From Branchiostoma floridae (Eukaryota; Chordata; Leptocardii; Amphioxiformes; Branchiostomatidae): a stretch of 64,000 bases of DNA. A model generated the notes under the pieces. It saw nothing but the letters and a program-made list of their open reading frames with translations, ran no database searches and was not told where the DNA came from. This document shows positions 1-14,700 of this stretch, one piece after another (the first letter of the stretch is position 1; each line of letters begins with the position of its first letter). The translations under genes were made by a program, and so were the position numbers. The stretch spans positions 17,287,617 to 17,351,616 of the forward strand of contig NC_049992.1 in assembly GCF_000003815.2 (NCBI RefSeq), written 5' to 3'.

Positions 1-105
1 TTTATGGATGACATCTTGGAACCCTAAAACTGATGCATGTGAAGAAAAAAAATTACCTTAACTATACAAAAGTGGTTAGGAAGGTTAAAATAACTAAGCA
101 CAGTA
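1..105 (+). repeat. Dispersed repeat, CATATGGATGACATCC family (partial)
   Basis: This is a partial copy of an unnamed dispersed repeat. The phrases 'tggatgacatc', 'ccctaaaactgatgc' and 'gtggttaggaaggtt' recur in the same order at 47.65 and 48.26 kb and, on the other strand, at 38.3, 53.8 and 63.0 kb. The window starts inside the copy, so its left end is not visible. Confidence 0.6.
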
Positions 106-117
106 TTGTATAAAGTA

Positions 118-295
118 CAGTCAAACCTGTCTATAGCGGCCACTCAAGGGACCGGACAAATTTGGCCACTATAGACAGGTGGCCTCTGTATAGAGGTGGC
201 AACTTGTAGATAAAATACCCAAGGGACCGACAAAAAGTGGCCACTAAGGACAGGTGGCCCCTCTGTAGAGGTGGCCCCTAATACAGGTTTGACTG
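118..295. mobile_element. MITE, TA target site, CAGTCAAACCTGT termini
   Basis: A 178-base element begins CAGTCAAACCTGT and ends with its reverse complement, flanked by TA on both sides. The interior repeats 'gtggccactA-gacaggtggcc' motifs in both orientations, so it can fold almost end to end. A TA duplication with CAGT termini fits a non-autonomous Tc1/mariner-type element. It has no coding capacity. Confidence 0.75.
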
Positions 296-632
296 TATTG
301 TATTATTTCACCTACTTTCTTTAACTTTCGATTTGGCCAATATTTATACAGAAGTTTTCGTTTTCCGATATTTCTTTGCAATTTACAGCATACTAGTAGT
401 CATACAAGAGCGACTGAAGTCAAGGTGGACCTACAATGTAAGATGGACGAAAAACAACAGCAATAATTATTATTTTCTCATTTGTAGCTGCTTTAATTTA
501 CTGTGATTTATATTATGGTCAGAAACTTTCTTTTGGGAATGGAAAAAAAAAACTTGATGCGCACACAGACATCATCCATATATTCCAAGCAACATGGCCT
601 AAAAGATGTTTAAACTGACTGTTCAAACTTAA

Positions 633-1183
633 AGGGGCATTCCACTGCAGAAGGGAGTGTTATTTCCCAAGATAATGTATCAATGAATATATGATCAGTC
701 GACCTTTTATGGAATTCCACTTGTGGCGAATTACGTAACGTGTGTTTGTAAAACAATATGACACTCACTAAACCCATGCAGACCCTACCCATGTATTCCC
801 TATACGTGTAGACACTTCCTTTATCGTGAATATTTTCGGCATAAATGAGGGGCGCTAACCACACCAAGAAGGTCAATTGTTCATAAGATATCAAAGAGCA
901 TACAAAATGTATATCAATACGTGTTTTTCTTAGCACCCCTGAAGTTAGCTTTGTATCCTAACTTAAGTCAGCTGTTGTCAGGCACATTGTTTTCAGCCAT
1001 ACGATGAGATTGATTTGATTTAATTAGAGGGTACTTGGGGAGTTTTGTAGAAGACTGAATGCTTTTTGATGCACGTGGGGCTAATGTCTTCTCTATCGTA
1101 TAATGATACGTAGCATACATTTGTGACTTCTACAATTAATATCTATCGGAAAATAACAGTCCCGTCTGGAGTGGAATGCCCCT
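633..1183. mobile_element. piggyBac-like MITE, TTAA target site (copy 1)
   Basis: The element starts AGGGGCATTCCACT and ends with the inverted counterpart. It is flanked by TTAA at 629-632 and 1184-1187, the piggyBac target site. Related copies lie at 7991-8503 (complete, also in TTAA), 18688-19140 and 55510-55750. No transposase is seen, and the short reading frames inside are not genes. Confidence 0.8.
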
Positions 1184-1590
1184 TTAAGAAAAACAGAATC
1201 CATTAGTTTCAATGTCTGATCCTCACACTTGAAAAAATGTCAACATTGTATTGCTGGCTGTGCCTGTGAAATGTTACTGTATATCATATACCTTCATCCT
1301 TTTTCATTGTTTTTACAAATTCTCAGGAAAATATCTCAGATAAACTAAATGAAAACGTTTCACGCGTCATAATGGTAAGTGATCAAGATATACAGATAGG
1401 GTAAAGCTCAGTTTATTGACGATATTGCAGTGTGTGTGGGTCAATGGAAAGTCATATGCTGTCAGTGCCTCATCATGTAATACTGGAATTTACTTTTAAC
1501 CATACACAGGAAATTTGTAATGAACTTTCCACGAGTAATCGAAAATCATCATACTCCTTTTTTTTTAAATGTCTTGCTCAACACATCCTA

Positions 1591-1850
1591 TGCAGGGACA
1601 TCCAACAGCCAAACTGCCTGTCTGGATGTGCCCTGCTCTTTCAACCGTCACCCTTAGTTCCCTGACCGCCCTGCTTATAAATATTAATGAGGTTACCCTT
1701 ATACATGCGAGACAGCTTTTTGAAAACGGAAAGCCTATTCTCTGATTGGCTGACAGCTGGTTTGGGGGGGACGTCCACAGGAACTAAGAGTGACGGTTGA
1801 AAGAGCAGGGCACATCCAGACAGGCAGTTTGGCTGTTGGATGTCCCTGCG
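1591..1850. mobile_element. Long inverted-repeat element, arms about 73 bases
   Basis: The arms at about 1592-1664 and 1779-1850 are near-perfect reverse complements. They run from TGCAGGGACATCCAACAGCC to CTTAGTTCC, around a spacer of about 115 bases. 'GCTCAACAC' occurs on both outer sides. This looks like a young foldback MITE downstream of the UBE4B stop codon. Confidence 0.75.
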
Positions 1851-2671
1851 TAGAAGGATGGCTCAACACTATGGAATATAGTATACCCAGTTTTATAGAT
1901 TAGTTACATATACAGTCCATCCTTCATTATGATTCATAAACTCAAAGCCATCTTTATGTTTCAGACTGGTATCAGACAAAAATTACTGTTTTGACACTTT
2001 CGTACTGTTAGTCAGTGCAAAGTCAAGAAAAAATAGACATTAAAAGGAAGTGTTTTACTATAGTATGAGTGCAACAAGAATGTCCCATGTTTCTTGATAA
2101 ATCGACCTCAAACCTTCCTTACAATCTCACCTGAAAAAAATCCACCTTCTTCCCCATAGTTGACTTTACTGTATTTCATAGATCAGTTCTTGTGAATTCA
2201 TATCAATGTACTGTGGATCACTAGTCATTATCATTCTTACATTTGTCCGTCTGGCTCCAATTTCTGGTGTTTTACATATTGACCAATAATTGTATGCTTC
2301 ACAGTATCCTTCTGATGACTATACAATGTAAGCTTACAGTATGAGTAAAGAAAGACATAGAAGGACCTACAGCAAACATCAAGAGTAAAACTGGCTGCTC
2401 TCATTAAACATATGAGAACACGTTCAGAGCATTCAAAACATTGGGAAGTACTAGTCAAATAACAGAATATTTGGCAAACATTTACTGACATTTGGGTCGA
2501 TACACTGTAGTAGAGGGGTACACAAGCACTGTGAGTGACTTCATAACCGTGTGCAGCAAGCAAGCAAATATTGCTCAAGGAAACACTGAACATTGGAGCA
2601 GGACCGTAATGTTTTCTCTTCCCGTTGAGATTTCGTTTGTTGTCTCTGGAATCTTCCTATTAAGCACTCTC
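1851..2671. other. UBE4B 3' flank / likely 3' UTR
   Basis: This stretch lies downstream of the UBE4B stop codon in the gene's direction and probably contains the 3' UTR. I see no AATAAA on the minus strand close to the stop. The nearest one (TTTATT on the plus strand) is near 1408, so the transcript end is unresolved. No other gene is visible. Confidence 0.4.
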
Positions 2672-2724
2672 TCACTGCATCTTCTCCCTCTTCCAATCTG
2701 CTATCCTTTGTTTCAGCTCATCGG
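2672..2724 (-). CDS. UBE4B: UBE4B exon 24 (end of U-box, stop)
   Basis: The last coding exon encodes residues 1150-1166: [17 protein letters not shown], then TGA. It is the C-terminal helix of the U-box, and vertebrate UBE4B ends in an equivalent ELK..I..W.REK helix. The acceptor is a cccaacag tract on the minus strand. It enters in phase 1. Confidence 0.93.
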
Positions 2725-5700
2725 CTGTTGGGAGATAAAAACAAGTATGAACAATATCGTTCAAACATATCAGCCTCCCAGTATATAGGATACGACCAGA
2801 GCTACATTTTGTACCTGAAAGACGTGTCCTATGCTGAGACAGAAAGAAATTCACTCAATTTGTATGGAATTAATGAAAATGTATTTCCAATGACAGATTT
2901 TTAAACGAGAACTAACAACATTGCGTAGATCACCCTGAGACTGAGCCAAATACCACATCTGAAAAGAGAACATTGGCCAAGGCTGAGCTTTATTCATCAA
3001 TTTGAACAAAAGAACTGACCATGTGCCTGTTTGGTTGAGAGAACAGTTGTTTGAATTTTTGACAGGGGCAAACGCAAGCGAGTTTGAGAAGCCCCAGGCC
3101 GTACCATTAAACACCGATACCGAACGGAAATATGGCTCTGGTACAATACAAATACAAGTAAAGGAAAGTGATCTCGATTTAGTTTTAGCTCACTGAAGAG
3201 CTAGCCTTCCACTGGCCATGACAGTATTTACAGGTTCACTTTACAGACATATTGTACAGTGGACAACAGTTTAACGTCCCATCCTAATACCCCCCTCACA
3301 TTAGGCGCGATTTCTAAATTACGAGCTCTAAATTACGAGGAGGCATGACCCTGACGGGAAGGGGGGAACTCTGCAATTTCTTCGTCGGCATCAGGGTCAT
3401 GCCTCTTCGTAAATTAGAGCTCGCAGACTCGTCGTCCGATCGAATCGCGCCTAATGTGAGGGGGGTATAAGAACTGCAAGCCTTTCTGGTAGTAAGAGTG
3501 CATGTCAGGTGAGCCACAGCCGGAATTGAAATCATGGCTTTTAGTTCCAGAGGCAGGGCGCTGTGAACCACTGGACTAGGCGCTAACCACTGGAATAAAC
3601 ACGCTAACTACTCAGTACTGACCAGGAATGAGTTCGTCCTCCCTGAGACTCTGCCTGTTGAAGGGGTCTGTCTGTGAGTTCAGGAGGTGGCGAGTGATGA
3701 TGGCACGGTCCATTACCGTTCCAGAGGGGAGGATCACGGGGTCCTCCATCAGGGTGTCCATCAAGGGATCTGTTTTTGGAAAAAAAAAAAAAAAAACAGA
3801 CAATATTTACATTTACATATATTTAAGTTTGCATCATCAGAACCTATCTTGATTTAGCTCACTCCCATGGGCGCTGCCATGTTTGTTTCCCATCATGCTA
3901 ATAGAGTGATGGAAAGGGGTACCCATATGATTGGGTTTCGGTATTGGTTTAGCTCACACTTGTGGGTTCAGCCATGTTTGGACTGCAGTGCTTGTTTCCC
4001 ATCAGCTTAAAAAATTAGTTATGATGGGGATAGGAGTGGCCAACACTGTGCTCTAGACACAGCATATAACAACCTACATTTTTCCAACACGTTGAAAAAA
4101 AAAGGAAGATAAATACCTTTGAACTCATCAGGAGCATCGCTGAAGTCAGCTTCACTCTTGAGTTTCTGGACCAGAATCTTCTCCACCCTCTCTGCAAGGT
4201 TAGCGAAGTGTTCGATCTCCGACTGTGTCTTAATCATGGCCCGCATCATCACCCCACAGGCATCCTCAAACACACCTTTTCTGTAGGAGCGCTACAGAAG
4301 AAGGGACAAAGGGGAGTGGTTAGACTAGTGGATACAGATGAACGGGTTTGATTACTGGCATTTAGGGCAAGATACTGGTCCCTTGGGAAAGGTACTTATA
4401 ATAAGACAAATCTCCTTTTAATCTGCTCGGGTGTCAAAACGGGCACCCAATTTTGGTTGGGGAAATAAAAGGCGGTGGAAGGAGAGTAATGGGCTCTATC
4501 TTCACACAATGGATTACCAGACCATTGCTCTTTCTGCTTCAAAGACGCCATACGTAAAGGACTTAAGCATTTACCTAATTACTTTACCAAGGGCTTTAAA
4601 TTCATTTTTGGAAAAAATTGGGTGCACCAAAAATGTTTTGGGTGTACCACATAAAATAAAGTAGAATGTCAGAAAAACCTAATATATACAATTGACCCAA
4701 ATACCCAAAACATCAAATTCTTGACAGACATTCTGTATCTTTCTAAAACTAATATGTCAAAAATATACATGTTTTGTAGTTTATACATGTACCAGTATAT
4801 TTTGATATCTTTAGATACATTAAGTGGGTACCTGTGCACCAGTGCACCACAGAAAAAAAATTGGGTGCACAGCTCCAACTTTGGGTGCACCAAGGTGCAC
4901 ATATACTCAGAATTTTCAGCCCTGCGTTACCTCATCATTTGCTATGGCATCTGCGAACTTCTCACAGTCCAGGTGCAGGTAGATGTCAATCAGCTGTCCC
5001 AGAAGTCTCTTGGGTTCGAAGCCGAACTTCTCTGGGTTCTGCACTTTCAGGTCCTTACACTTGGGTCCGCACAGCTGCTGAAGGTTAAAGTTCAACATGG
5101 CCGCCAATCTGTCCGCTAGCTCCTGTAGGGATGGGGACACATGGAGAAAACAATGTTAACAAGATATCAAAACTGGACATCCCATTGCAGCACAGTCACT
5201 GTAGAAAGCCTACAGGTGGGTCACACCTGCGTATATATTCAAGTCCGTTTGAGGTGCGTATGAAGCTTTTAGTCTCTACCAGGCTCCACAGGTAGCGGGA
5301 AAAATAGTAGAAATTGGACAAATATAGATACATAACATGCCAGATGAGTTAGCTGACCGAGAAGTATGGTTAGCGACCAGCTAACTCGTCTGACATGTTA
5401 CCTGTTTACGTTTGTCCAATTTTCACTATTTTTACAACGACCTGTGACATATTACCTGTTTACGTTTGTCCAATTTTCACTATTTTTACAACGACCTGTG
5501 GAGCCTGGTGGAGGCGAATACTCCCATGCGCGCCTCATACGGACTTAAATATATACGCAGGTGTGACCCCACCTTAAAGGAGACTAACCTTAAGTTTCAA
5601 GACCCTTACTAACTTGGGGGCCTTACCAACACGAAAAATTAATATGATAAACTTAACGACCCATTACTCTGCTGTCACACAAAAACACACACAAATGGCA

Positions 5701-8700
5701 CAACAACAAAAATACAGTACCCTAAGTGCCATAATTCTTAAAGCTGGTGCATGGAGGACTTGCTACCGATTTCCCACCGCACATGCACCCAAACTTCATG
5801 ACCGCCCCACTATCAGGCCAGCCCGATTATCCGTTTGCCTCAAGATTTTGGAAATGGTAAGACATGTCAGGTAGCAAAGTTATAGTTACTTGCAAAGATC
5901 AGTACATTTTTCTAGCTTTGCCTCAAATTATCTTCACATTAATACTACATGTACACTTTGCCAACCTCGTGTCAATTTTCAGTGCTCAAAGAATGATGTA
6001 ATAGAATCTTTTTTACACAACCGGCCAGTGCCTCCATTGGTTACGTTTTGATGCCTCTCAGACACCTTTGTCAGGGCTCCTAACTGGAGTTCTGCTTCTC
6101 ACCGCTATATGTAACCGATGTAGGTGGCGCTTTTGCGGTGAGAAAACAATCCCAAACGTGGCTAAGCCTATATCCCCCCTTGTCCTGGTTCATCACAGTG
6201 GCTGGTTATTTAAAAGGAATTTTCGTAGGCTATATCCTATATTCTACCAACCCGATGAAACTATTTTTGGAAAGTTGTAATATTCATTACCCCTCAGGGC
6301 TTGAAATACTGGGTGCATGTGCACCCAGGTGCACCCAAAAATTTCCTTAGGTTTATGTATGGAAAGATATCAAGTATACTAGTATATACTAGTATTCTTG
6401 ACATCTAAGTCTTAGAAAGATAATAAAAATGTCTGTCATGTTACTTGTTTAAGAATTTGACAGGTTATAACTAAGTTTTGTTATTAGTTTTTTCTTACAT
6501 TCTACTTAAATTTAAGTGGTGCACCCAAAAATTTTTGGTGCACCCAATCTTTTAAGCTGGGTGCACCAGTGCACCTAATCCCAAAAATGAATTTCGAGCC
6601 CTGCCCCCAGATGTAGCATCAGACACTTACAGGTCTAAGGAATGGCTCTTTGATCTGCACAGTGAGGTAGTGGAACATGTCCACTGTCTCTGTGGCTAGT
6701 GTTAGGTACGACCGGCACTGGCGCTCATCAATATTCAGCTGGCGTCGACGGCTCTCCTGCATATCCTGTTTGTAACAATAAATAAATAAACAAAGAAACA
6801 GATATAGGTTAGACTGTTGATAAATGTAAAAACAGTTGTTGTTATTGGGCGGGCCGACTACTCACTCTTTGCAGCCAGGAGCTGAATTGTAAGTAGCTTA
6901 CAATACGCTGGGCTAAATCGGAAGGGTCTGGAGCGAGATGTCATTTCAGCGCCACTCATCAGGTGACCTCAATAAGACAGTGAACAATTTGACGTTCACA
7001 ATTATAAAGTACAGTGTTAGACAAAATTTACATTGACAAGTGCTTCTGTTTCGCTCTACAGTCAAGAAATTGTTCCGAACATTACCATAGCTGTAACATA
7101 CATTTATGTCTCAATCTACATGTAGATGCAACATCTCTTTAATACAGGGCTGTCTCAAGGACCTGTCCCTTTGTCCTGGGATAGAAATTTGCTTGCTGGA
7201 ACACACAAAAATTTCATCCCGTCCATAAAAAAAATGTGTACTTCATCACATGAACCTTCATCAACATATTTTTGTTTAGTTTGTTTTAGTTTGAAATGAC
7301 ACTATGAAAATCAATAACATGCGATCCTAACCAATGAGTGGCACCAAAAAAGCTGGAGACGTGTTATTCCCTTGTTTTCTTTTACGAATTCAAAGATATA
7401 CCTGTCCATTTCCCTTGACAGCTTCCTCCTTATATGGAACATTGCTTGTCAGTGGCAAAGTGATTTCAAACGTATTCAACTGTACTTGTCAAATGTCAGA
7501 ACCAACAGCTTTAAATAGTATTCTTATCCCGTCTTGTGAGAAGAAGCTTTTTTCTTGGATTCAGCGTGAGAAAGTGATTTCAATGGGGCTGTGATTGAAC
7601 TTTGTAGCAAATGTCTTCTTCATTCGGATTTTGTGATTAATGTCAAGTTGTCAACAGTCGACAGCTGTCTATATTGCGTACATGCTCATCCGGTCTTTTA
7701 ACAGGAGGCTTCCTCCTTGTGCATGATTTCAATAGCTTTGTGGGAAATGTCAATCACTGCGCATGCCCGCAGACATCCTGTCTTCGACTTTTCTCACAAC
7801 AGGTAGTTTCCTTCTTCTGACTGTAATTAGGCTTTACTCATAGAACGGTAGAAAACCCAGGCAAAATTAACTCCTATCACTGGTTGTCATCACAATCATG
7901 ACAATAAGTATTTCTGGTACAGGTAAATGCCTGGACCTGCATCTTACACTATAGGTACAGTGTTAATGTTGTGTTTACAGTTACTGTTAAAGGGGCATTC
8001 CACTCCACACGGGAGTGTTATTTTTAGATAGATATTAATTTTAGGAAGTAATAAATGCATACTACTTCACATTATACGATAAAGTACCCATTTGCTCCAC
8101 GTGTCTCAAAAGCATTCAGTCTTCTACTAAAGTCCCCAAGTACCCTCTAATTGAATTAATCCTATGGCTGAATACAATGCAAAACTTTTAGGGAAGGTTA
8201 CAAAGCTAATTTCAGGATCGCTAAGAAATCTAGTCTTGTTATGTGTTCTTTGCTATCTTATGAGCAATTTGCCTTCTCGGTGTGCTTAGTGATCCTCATT
8301 TATTCCGAAAATATGCACAATAAACATAGTGTCTATGCGTATAGGGAATGCATGGGTAGGGTCTGCATGGGTTTAGTGAGTGTCATAATGTTTAACAAAA
8401 CACACATAGCGCAATGTGAATTCCACAAAATTCGGCTGATTATGTATTCATTGACACATTATCTATTAGAAAGCACCACCCCCTTCTGGAGTGGAATGCC
8501 CTTTTAAGGTCCCTGAAAAAATTGGGTTGAAAGGAATGGATTCTCTTTTTCTCTGTCATTTTTTAGATTTTAGCAAAAGTAACCCACTAAATACACTCTT
8601 AGTTTAACAATGTTAAACTGAAACTTCAGGTTCTGATATTTTCAACATGTTTTCCTTACTAAACATACTGTAAATACATTTAAGTTTGCGGAGATTTAAT

Positions 8701-11700
8701 TTCGCGGTAGCGGGAAATGGACTTTTTGCTGTGGTTTTAATTTTGTGGTAGCACCATGCACTGTAGTCTCTTACTGCCATGAAAAAAATGTTCACAGTGG
8801 ACATGAGAAAAACATTAATCCACCGCAAAAGTTTCTGCATTTACAGTAACTGACAACTAGTGGTGCGCACCTAAACTCATATTCAGGTTCAGGTCCGGAT
8901 TCAGGTCCAGCAGTTCAGGTTCAGGTCCGGACTTTAAGTCTGGACTTAAACCCATCATTGCATATTATGTGTGCTAGAATTTTTTTTTGGAGGTGGTGGT
9001 GCATATAAAATTGCATGAATTGAAATGCAATGTGAAAAATACATGCAAATTATATACAGCCAGTGTAAACATGAAATGCTTTTTGTCTTTTTCCAGTGCA
9101 AATTTCACTGTCTATGGAAGGTTTTAGATGGTTTAGAACAATAAAAGGGAATATAAGTGACAGATAGCTTTTTGCAAGTTTTTTTTTTGACTTGGACCTA
9201 AACATTTTTAGGTCCAATTCCAAGTCCGGGCTTTAGGTACGCACCACTAATGACAACCCTTACCCTCGGCTGTGACTCCCATGTGGCCACATCCTTCATG
9301 GCTTCTTGTGTCTCGTGGATTCTCTTTAGCGAGTCCAAACTCTCGTCCAGCAGGAAGGTGGTGTCATTCATCAACATGTTCACAAAACGGACAAAGTCCT
9401 TCCCAGTGCTGGAAACGAACAAAAAGATGTACAAGGCATTACTGGAAAATTTACATTTCTAGTGCAATTAGACAAACCATGTATTCTAAACTCCACCTGC
9501 AACTACATTTACAACTGTCTTAAGAAGCGATAAGAAGTTGAACCTGTACATACTAGTAGTAGTAGTACTAGTATACTATAGACTTTGTAGTTCCAGTCAT
9601 GTATCACAGTTTACACAGATTGTATTTAGAATCACTAGGAGATGTACCCTATTCACCTTGACCTGTACTTAGCTTGTTAGAAAGCAATAACGTACAATAA
9701 AGGTCTTCATTCATTCATTCATTCATTCATTCATTCATTCATTGAATCAAGAGCAAGATTTGCTAAGAAGGAGAAAGGAGTAGCCACAAAACATGAATGT
9801 GATTAGAGTGGCCGAGTACAAGCACCAGTGAATCTATGACAACTACATGTGCAAAGCACCATGATGTGAGAAGCACCAAGTGTTCATGTATAGTGGAGAA
9901 ATAGACATAAAACAAGGACTACTATCTGTCTGAGTAGACATTTGCATTTTTTTCTGATGTCCTTTTCGAAGAAAGAAACAAATAAAATCCTTTCTCGTTT
10001 TAACCATAGTCCCAAATACGTAAATATATTAGACGGTAAGTGTATCAATAATTGTACAGCAGACATTATGCTCAAAAAAGAAAACAGGGGCTAAAGAAAT
10101 ATACAAAGAGAAGAAACAGCCAGACATTTCAGGTATCATTTACTACCTTGTCAGTAACTGAGGTTGAAGGTGCTACTTGAAACATCTGACCGTTTACAAA
10201 ATCTACCCAGTTTCTGGAGAAACTGTCACCTTGCACATCACTAGGATGTCTAATTATAATTGATATACGTTTGTGAAGATTATACATCAAGGAATATAAT
10301 GAAATAATAATAATATAAATTTGATTTATCCAGAAGTAGAGATTCAACTTTCATCTATTCTTTATAATTGATATAATTGAAGATTATACATCCAGAAATA
10401 TAATGAAATAATAATAATATAAATTTGATTTATCCAGAAGTAGAGATTCAACTTTCATCTATTCTTTATAATTGATATACTTTTATTGCAAACTCATGCC
10501 TGAAGGCTACATTGCAAAAATACATGTATGAAAGTACAACAATGATAATGGTACAATAACAAAGTGGACATTAAGTGAAATAGAGGTCATCAACTAGTGA
10601 TACTTCTAATCTAAAATAAATGCTATTGGGTTTGATTTCTTTTCTGTATACAGTGGAGGATGAAATTCCAGACATTTTGGGAGACATATGCATTGGGTGG
10701 TGCTAACAGGAAGTAGTTTGGTACAATGTGCAAAGCTGGGAAAAATTTTGTTGACTAGTTTAAATAGTTTGTCTCTTTTGGTATTGTAGTGTGGACAATG
10801 ACAAATAATGACCTTCCTTGGTGTTGAACTTACTTGCTCTCCTCTATGATAGTTCTCTGGTGAGCTGGGATCTTCCAGAGTGTCTTCAGGATGATACTGA
10901 TGTGGTAGCGGATGCTGAACTTGTCATAGAACTCACTGCTGGCTCCCGTTGTCTCAACATCTACAGCAATGGACAGACAGCAATATGTTGTTATTGTTGT
11001 TCATCTGTATTGCCTAGTGGTAGAGCTGTGTATCTAAAGAAATTTTAGGTACAGGTACATGTACAGGTACACAGGTTTAGGTACAGGTCCAGACCTTTAC
11101 CTGTACCTAAGCAAGTTTGATCAAATATCCGTAAGTTATAAATGTGGCAAACTGCCTTTTTTAGTGAGAAATTGTCATATTTGTATGACGATTTAAATAT
11201 TTAAACCTGGCAGAATTTATTTCTAAGGGAATAGTTGCTAGCTCTTTCATCTTAAATGTGCTTGAGGAACCTCCATGTACACGTGACCCCCCATTTTATG
11301 TCCCTTCTGCAAAACAGGTGCAACCCTAACTCAGATACAATGTACATACCCAGGATTTGAACCGGGGTCTCCCAATAACCATTAATAGGAACCATGGAGA
11401 GGCTCCATTGTGAAGCTGCTAGTGATTGCCTAAAGTTGTGTGGCCAAAGGGATTCAGAATGGAGATTGGCAGTGCCATAGACACCATCTTGGACTTTAAC
11501 TTAGGCCCAATCTATACACAGTTTTTGCCGATATCTGTGGATGTGTCAGGAGGGATCTGGAACGTTGGCCGTGGGACACCCGTGGCGCTTGCAGTCATAA
11601 ACAGCTATATAGCCTAATGAGCCCGTGTTATATGCTAATGAGCCCTCCCGAAGTCGGGACACATCTACACGCGCGCGGAAGCTGTCGGGGACCCCTGCTA

Positions 11701-14700
11701 AGCTATCGGGGACCCCTGCTAAGCTATCGGGCGAATGCTCCGGACCTTTCTGGAGAAAATTTGCCGATATCTTTATGGCGATATTGCAGTTTCATCTAGA
11801 CGCTGAAAAAAAGCTGTCAGCGAGAGGTTGTCGGCTTGCCGATATCAGCAAAAACCGTGTCTAGATCGTGCCTTAGACACCATCTTGGACTTGAACTTAC
11901 CTGAGTAGAACCTGATGAGTGCGGGTGCCAGGTACGGCGCTGCCAGAGGGTGGGACACGATCATCTCGTGGATCCTTTCCGTACGTGGCTGTACGGCGGG
12001 ATTGGCCACAAACATCACCTCTATGAGTTTGGAGGTGAGGTAGGGGTTCCGCATGTACTTGGGCGTGGCCACCATCAGCAGCAGGAAGAGAACTATATCC
12101 TGGGTACAGGGGTCTTCCAGGACCTGGGGGGCATGTCTGGGGGAGAGGAGGAGGTGGTAATTGCCGGTAAACAGCACATTTTTATGAGTACTTTCATGGC
12201 AGGGAAACATGTTGTTTTTTCTCAGTTTCTTCCTCTTCTCCAAAGAAATTAGGTCAATGACCTGTACCAGATGGCTATCACCATGGTTACTAGTAAGGTT
12301 ATATCCTGAGGTGTTCAATGATGTAAGTAAGCAAATGGCAGGGCAGAGCTCGAGGGGCTGATTATCATAAGTGTAAATAGAGCAGTAATTTGTTAGGATT
12401 GACCATGTGAAGGTAAACATTGTGTACATGCATTTCCTTGCAAATGCTACCCTAAATCTAGAGTCTTTTCGTTTTTCAAAAATCTTAGATTTAGAATAGT
12501 GTCTGAAGTGAAGGTACTTAACTCGGCTTTACCTTGATCTACATTGTTCTAAAAATGATTCTTTTGACAGATATATAATTATATGGATATAAGACTAATA
12601 AGAGGTAGATAAAATTATATAGATATAAGAGGTAAATGGTACTTCATCGTCCATACTACAATAAAATATTAATAAATATGGGCTGCAGATGCTGTCTACT
12701 CAAAACTCAGCCCATGATATAGTTCTGGAAGCACAGAATATAAAATAGCTACCTGTAAATTCCTGTAAATTCAGCTATTTCACAACATAGCATTATACAT
12801 GTAGGCTGATCCTGACTGTCAATCATAATTAGCAGCTCCACCAATAATAGCATTTTTTAGGAATCAGTGGTTAAACCAATGAACGAGTGACTGCATGTTC
12901 ATTTGCATTTTTATGTTTTTATCTTGCATTTTTACGTTTTGACAGAAGTGAGTACGGATATGAGATAGGTCTATTGTATAAGTTCCTATTTATAGCCAAA
13001 CACAGTCATGATGTGTTTCTTTCTACTCCAAAGTTGGTCAACAGAAAACCACTTACTGTAGCACAAACATGAGGAAGTCAGCCAGGTCTTCCACATAGAA
13101 TTCTGGCAGAGCAGCAAACGCCATGGGTACATCTTCTACCAGGGGTAGGGTTGGTCTGGGAGGTCCGAAAAAAAAGGCATCATCATGTCTCAATGAACAA
13201 ACAAGTTCTAAAAGACCTCTAACGACCTGACATCACTGTGTAGATGTAGCCATTAATCATCTTGTTTTTGAACTTGAACACCATTGGACCATACCCAAAC
13301 CATACTTCCAATCTAAAGGAGCAGCACTAGTAGTAGTAGGAGTACATGTGCAGTAGTAGTAGTATAGAAGTATAGTAGTAGTAGTGGTGACATTGTTTAA
13401 AACTTCTTTGCAATGTAACCATCACAGTATCCATCAAACTTTGTCCATACTGTATAGTGAATACTAGAGGTGGGTACTATCTTTTTCTTTCCAGTGGGAG
13501 TCGGATACTCCACCAAATGGATTCCTTTGTAGAAAACTGCACCATTGTTTTGACTTTAAGTATTGCCCATTCACTAGTTTTCACAAATAATTAGATCCAG
13601 GTTCAGGTGTGGACCTGATCCTCTGGACCTTAATTGTATCTGTACCTGAATGTTATGTGCTTGTACCCACCCCTAGTACATAACCCATGTTCTAATAAGA
13701 AACTCTTTCTACCTGGGGTTCTTGGGGTCAAGAATCTTGAAGAGCAGCATGACTTCCATCCCGTAGAAGTGCAAGCACCTTCGCAACATGGACTCATCGT
13801 GTAACACTGCTTCTGCACATGCCTTGCTTCTGGTCAGTTTCTGCAACAGGACAAGATTCATAGGCATAAATCATCAGCTTTATATATGCATGTATTGATG
13901 GTGTTCTCAAGTAGTCATGAAAATTTCAGTCTGGTACAAAGTGGTACTGGTAGCATCAAATATCCAAGTGGCTATGGCAGAAGTAATGACAAGGTGTGAC
14001 ACTGTTCAATTCCAGTCCAAGTCCAACTTTTTCTGACAATGTATGCTGGAAAAATTGCATTGTTTTCATGTACAATCTTACTTCACAGTGCATTCTGTGA
14101 AAGGAGAAAAGTTTTTGCAGGGATTTCATTTCGAGGTGGGTCAAAAATGGAAGGTTTACGGTGGTTTTAAGGTTGCAGCTGAAACAAAAGGGGTTGGAGG
14201 GCAGAACACAATAACAAATTTTGGGGTTTTTTATAGCTTGGTGAAGAGGTCACCAGGGAAATTGTAAACATAAAAAATGTACTGCAAACCAGTGTTCTAG
14301 CCAGCCTAAAATTTTTTTTGCTGTCAACCTGGATTTTCAACGGAAATCCTGTCGAGCACAAGAAGCTTCCACGCGATGGTCCTAGAGGGTTCTGGAAAAT
14401 TTTGAAATCTAAGACCCCCCGAAACACTATTTCCTGCATTTTCAGGAACAAATTTTGCTAGTAGAATAGACTCAGATTGGTTTAATGGCATTTGTGCTGA
14501 ATTTCTGGAGATCTTTGCAAAATGTCATTTGTTCAATATTTCTACATGCCGATTTTTGTCTGTCACAGAGGACGGAATGGTCACATTTTTTTCCCATCCC
14601 CAGCTGCAAAATTCCATCAAAGGATGGAAGGACGGATGCTGGCTAGAACCCTGCCGCAAACATTTCCTTTTTTACAGTATCTACCTTTTGCTGTGCTTTC

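Noticed and set aside
11845-12429. 194-residue single-exon gene
   Set aside because: Only 11901-12136 matches UBE4B; the rest reads through both splice sites.
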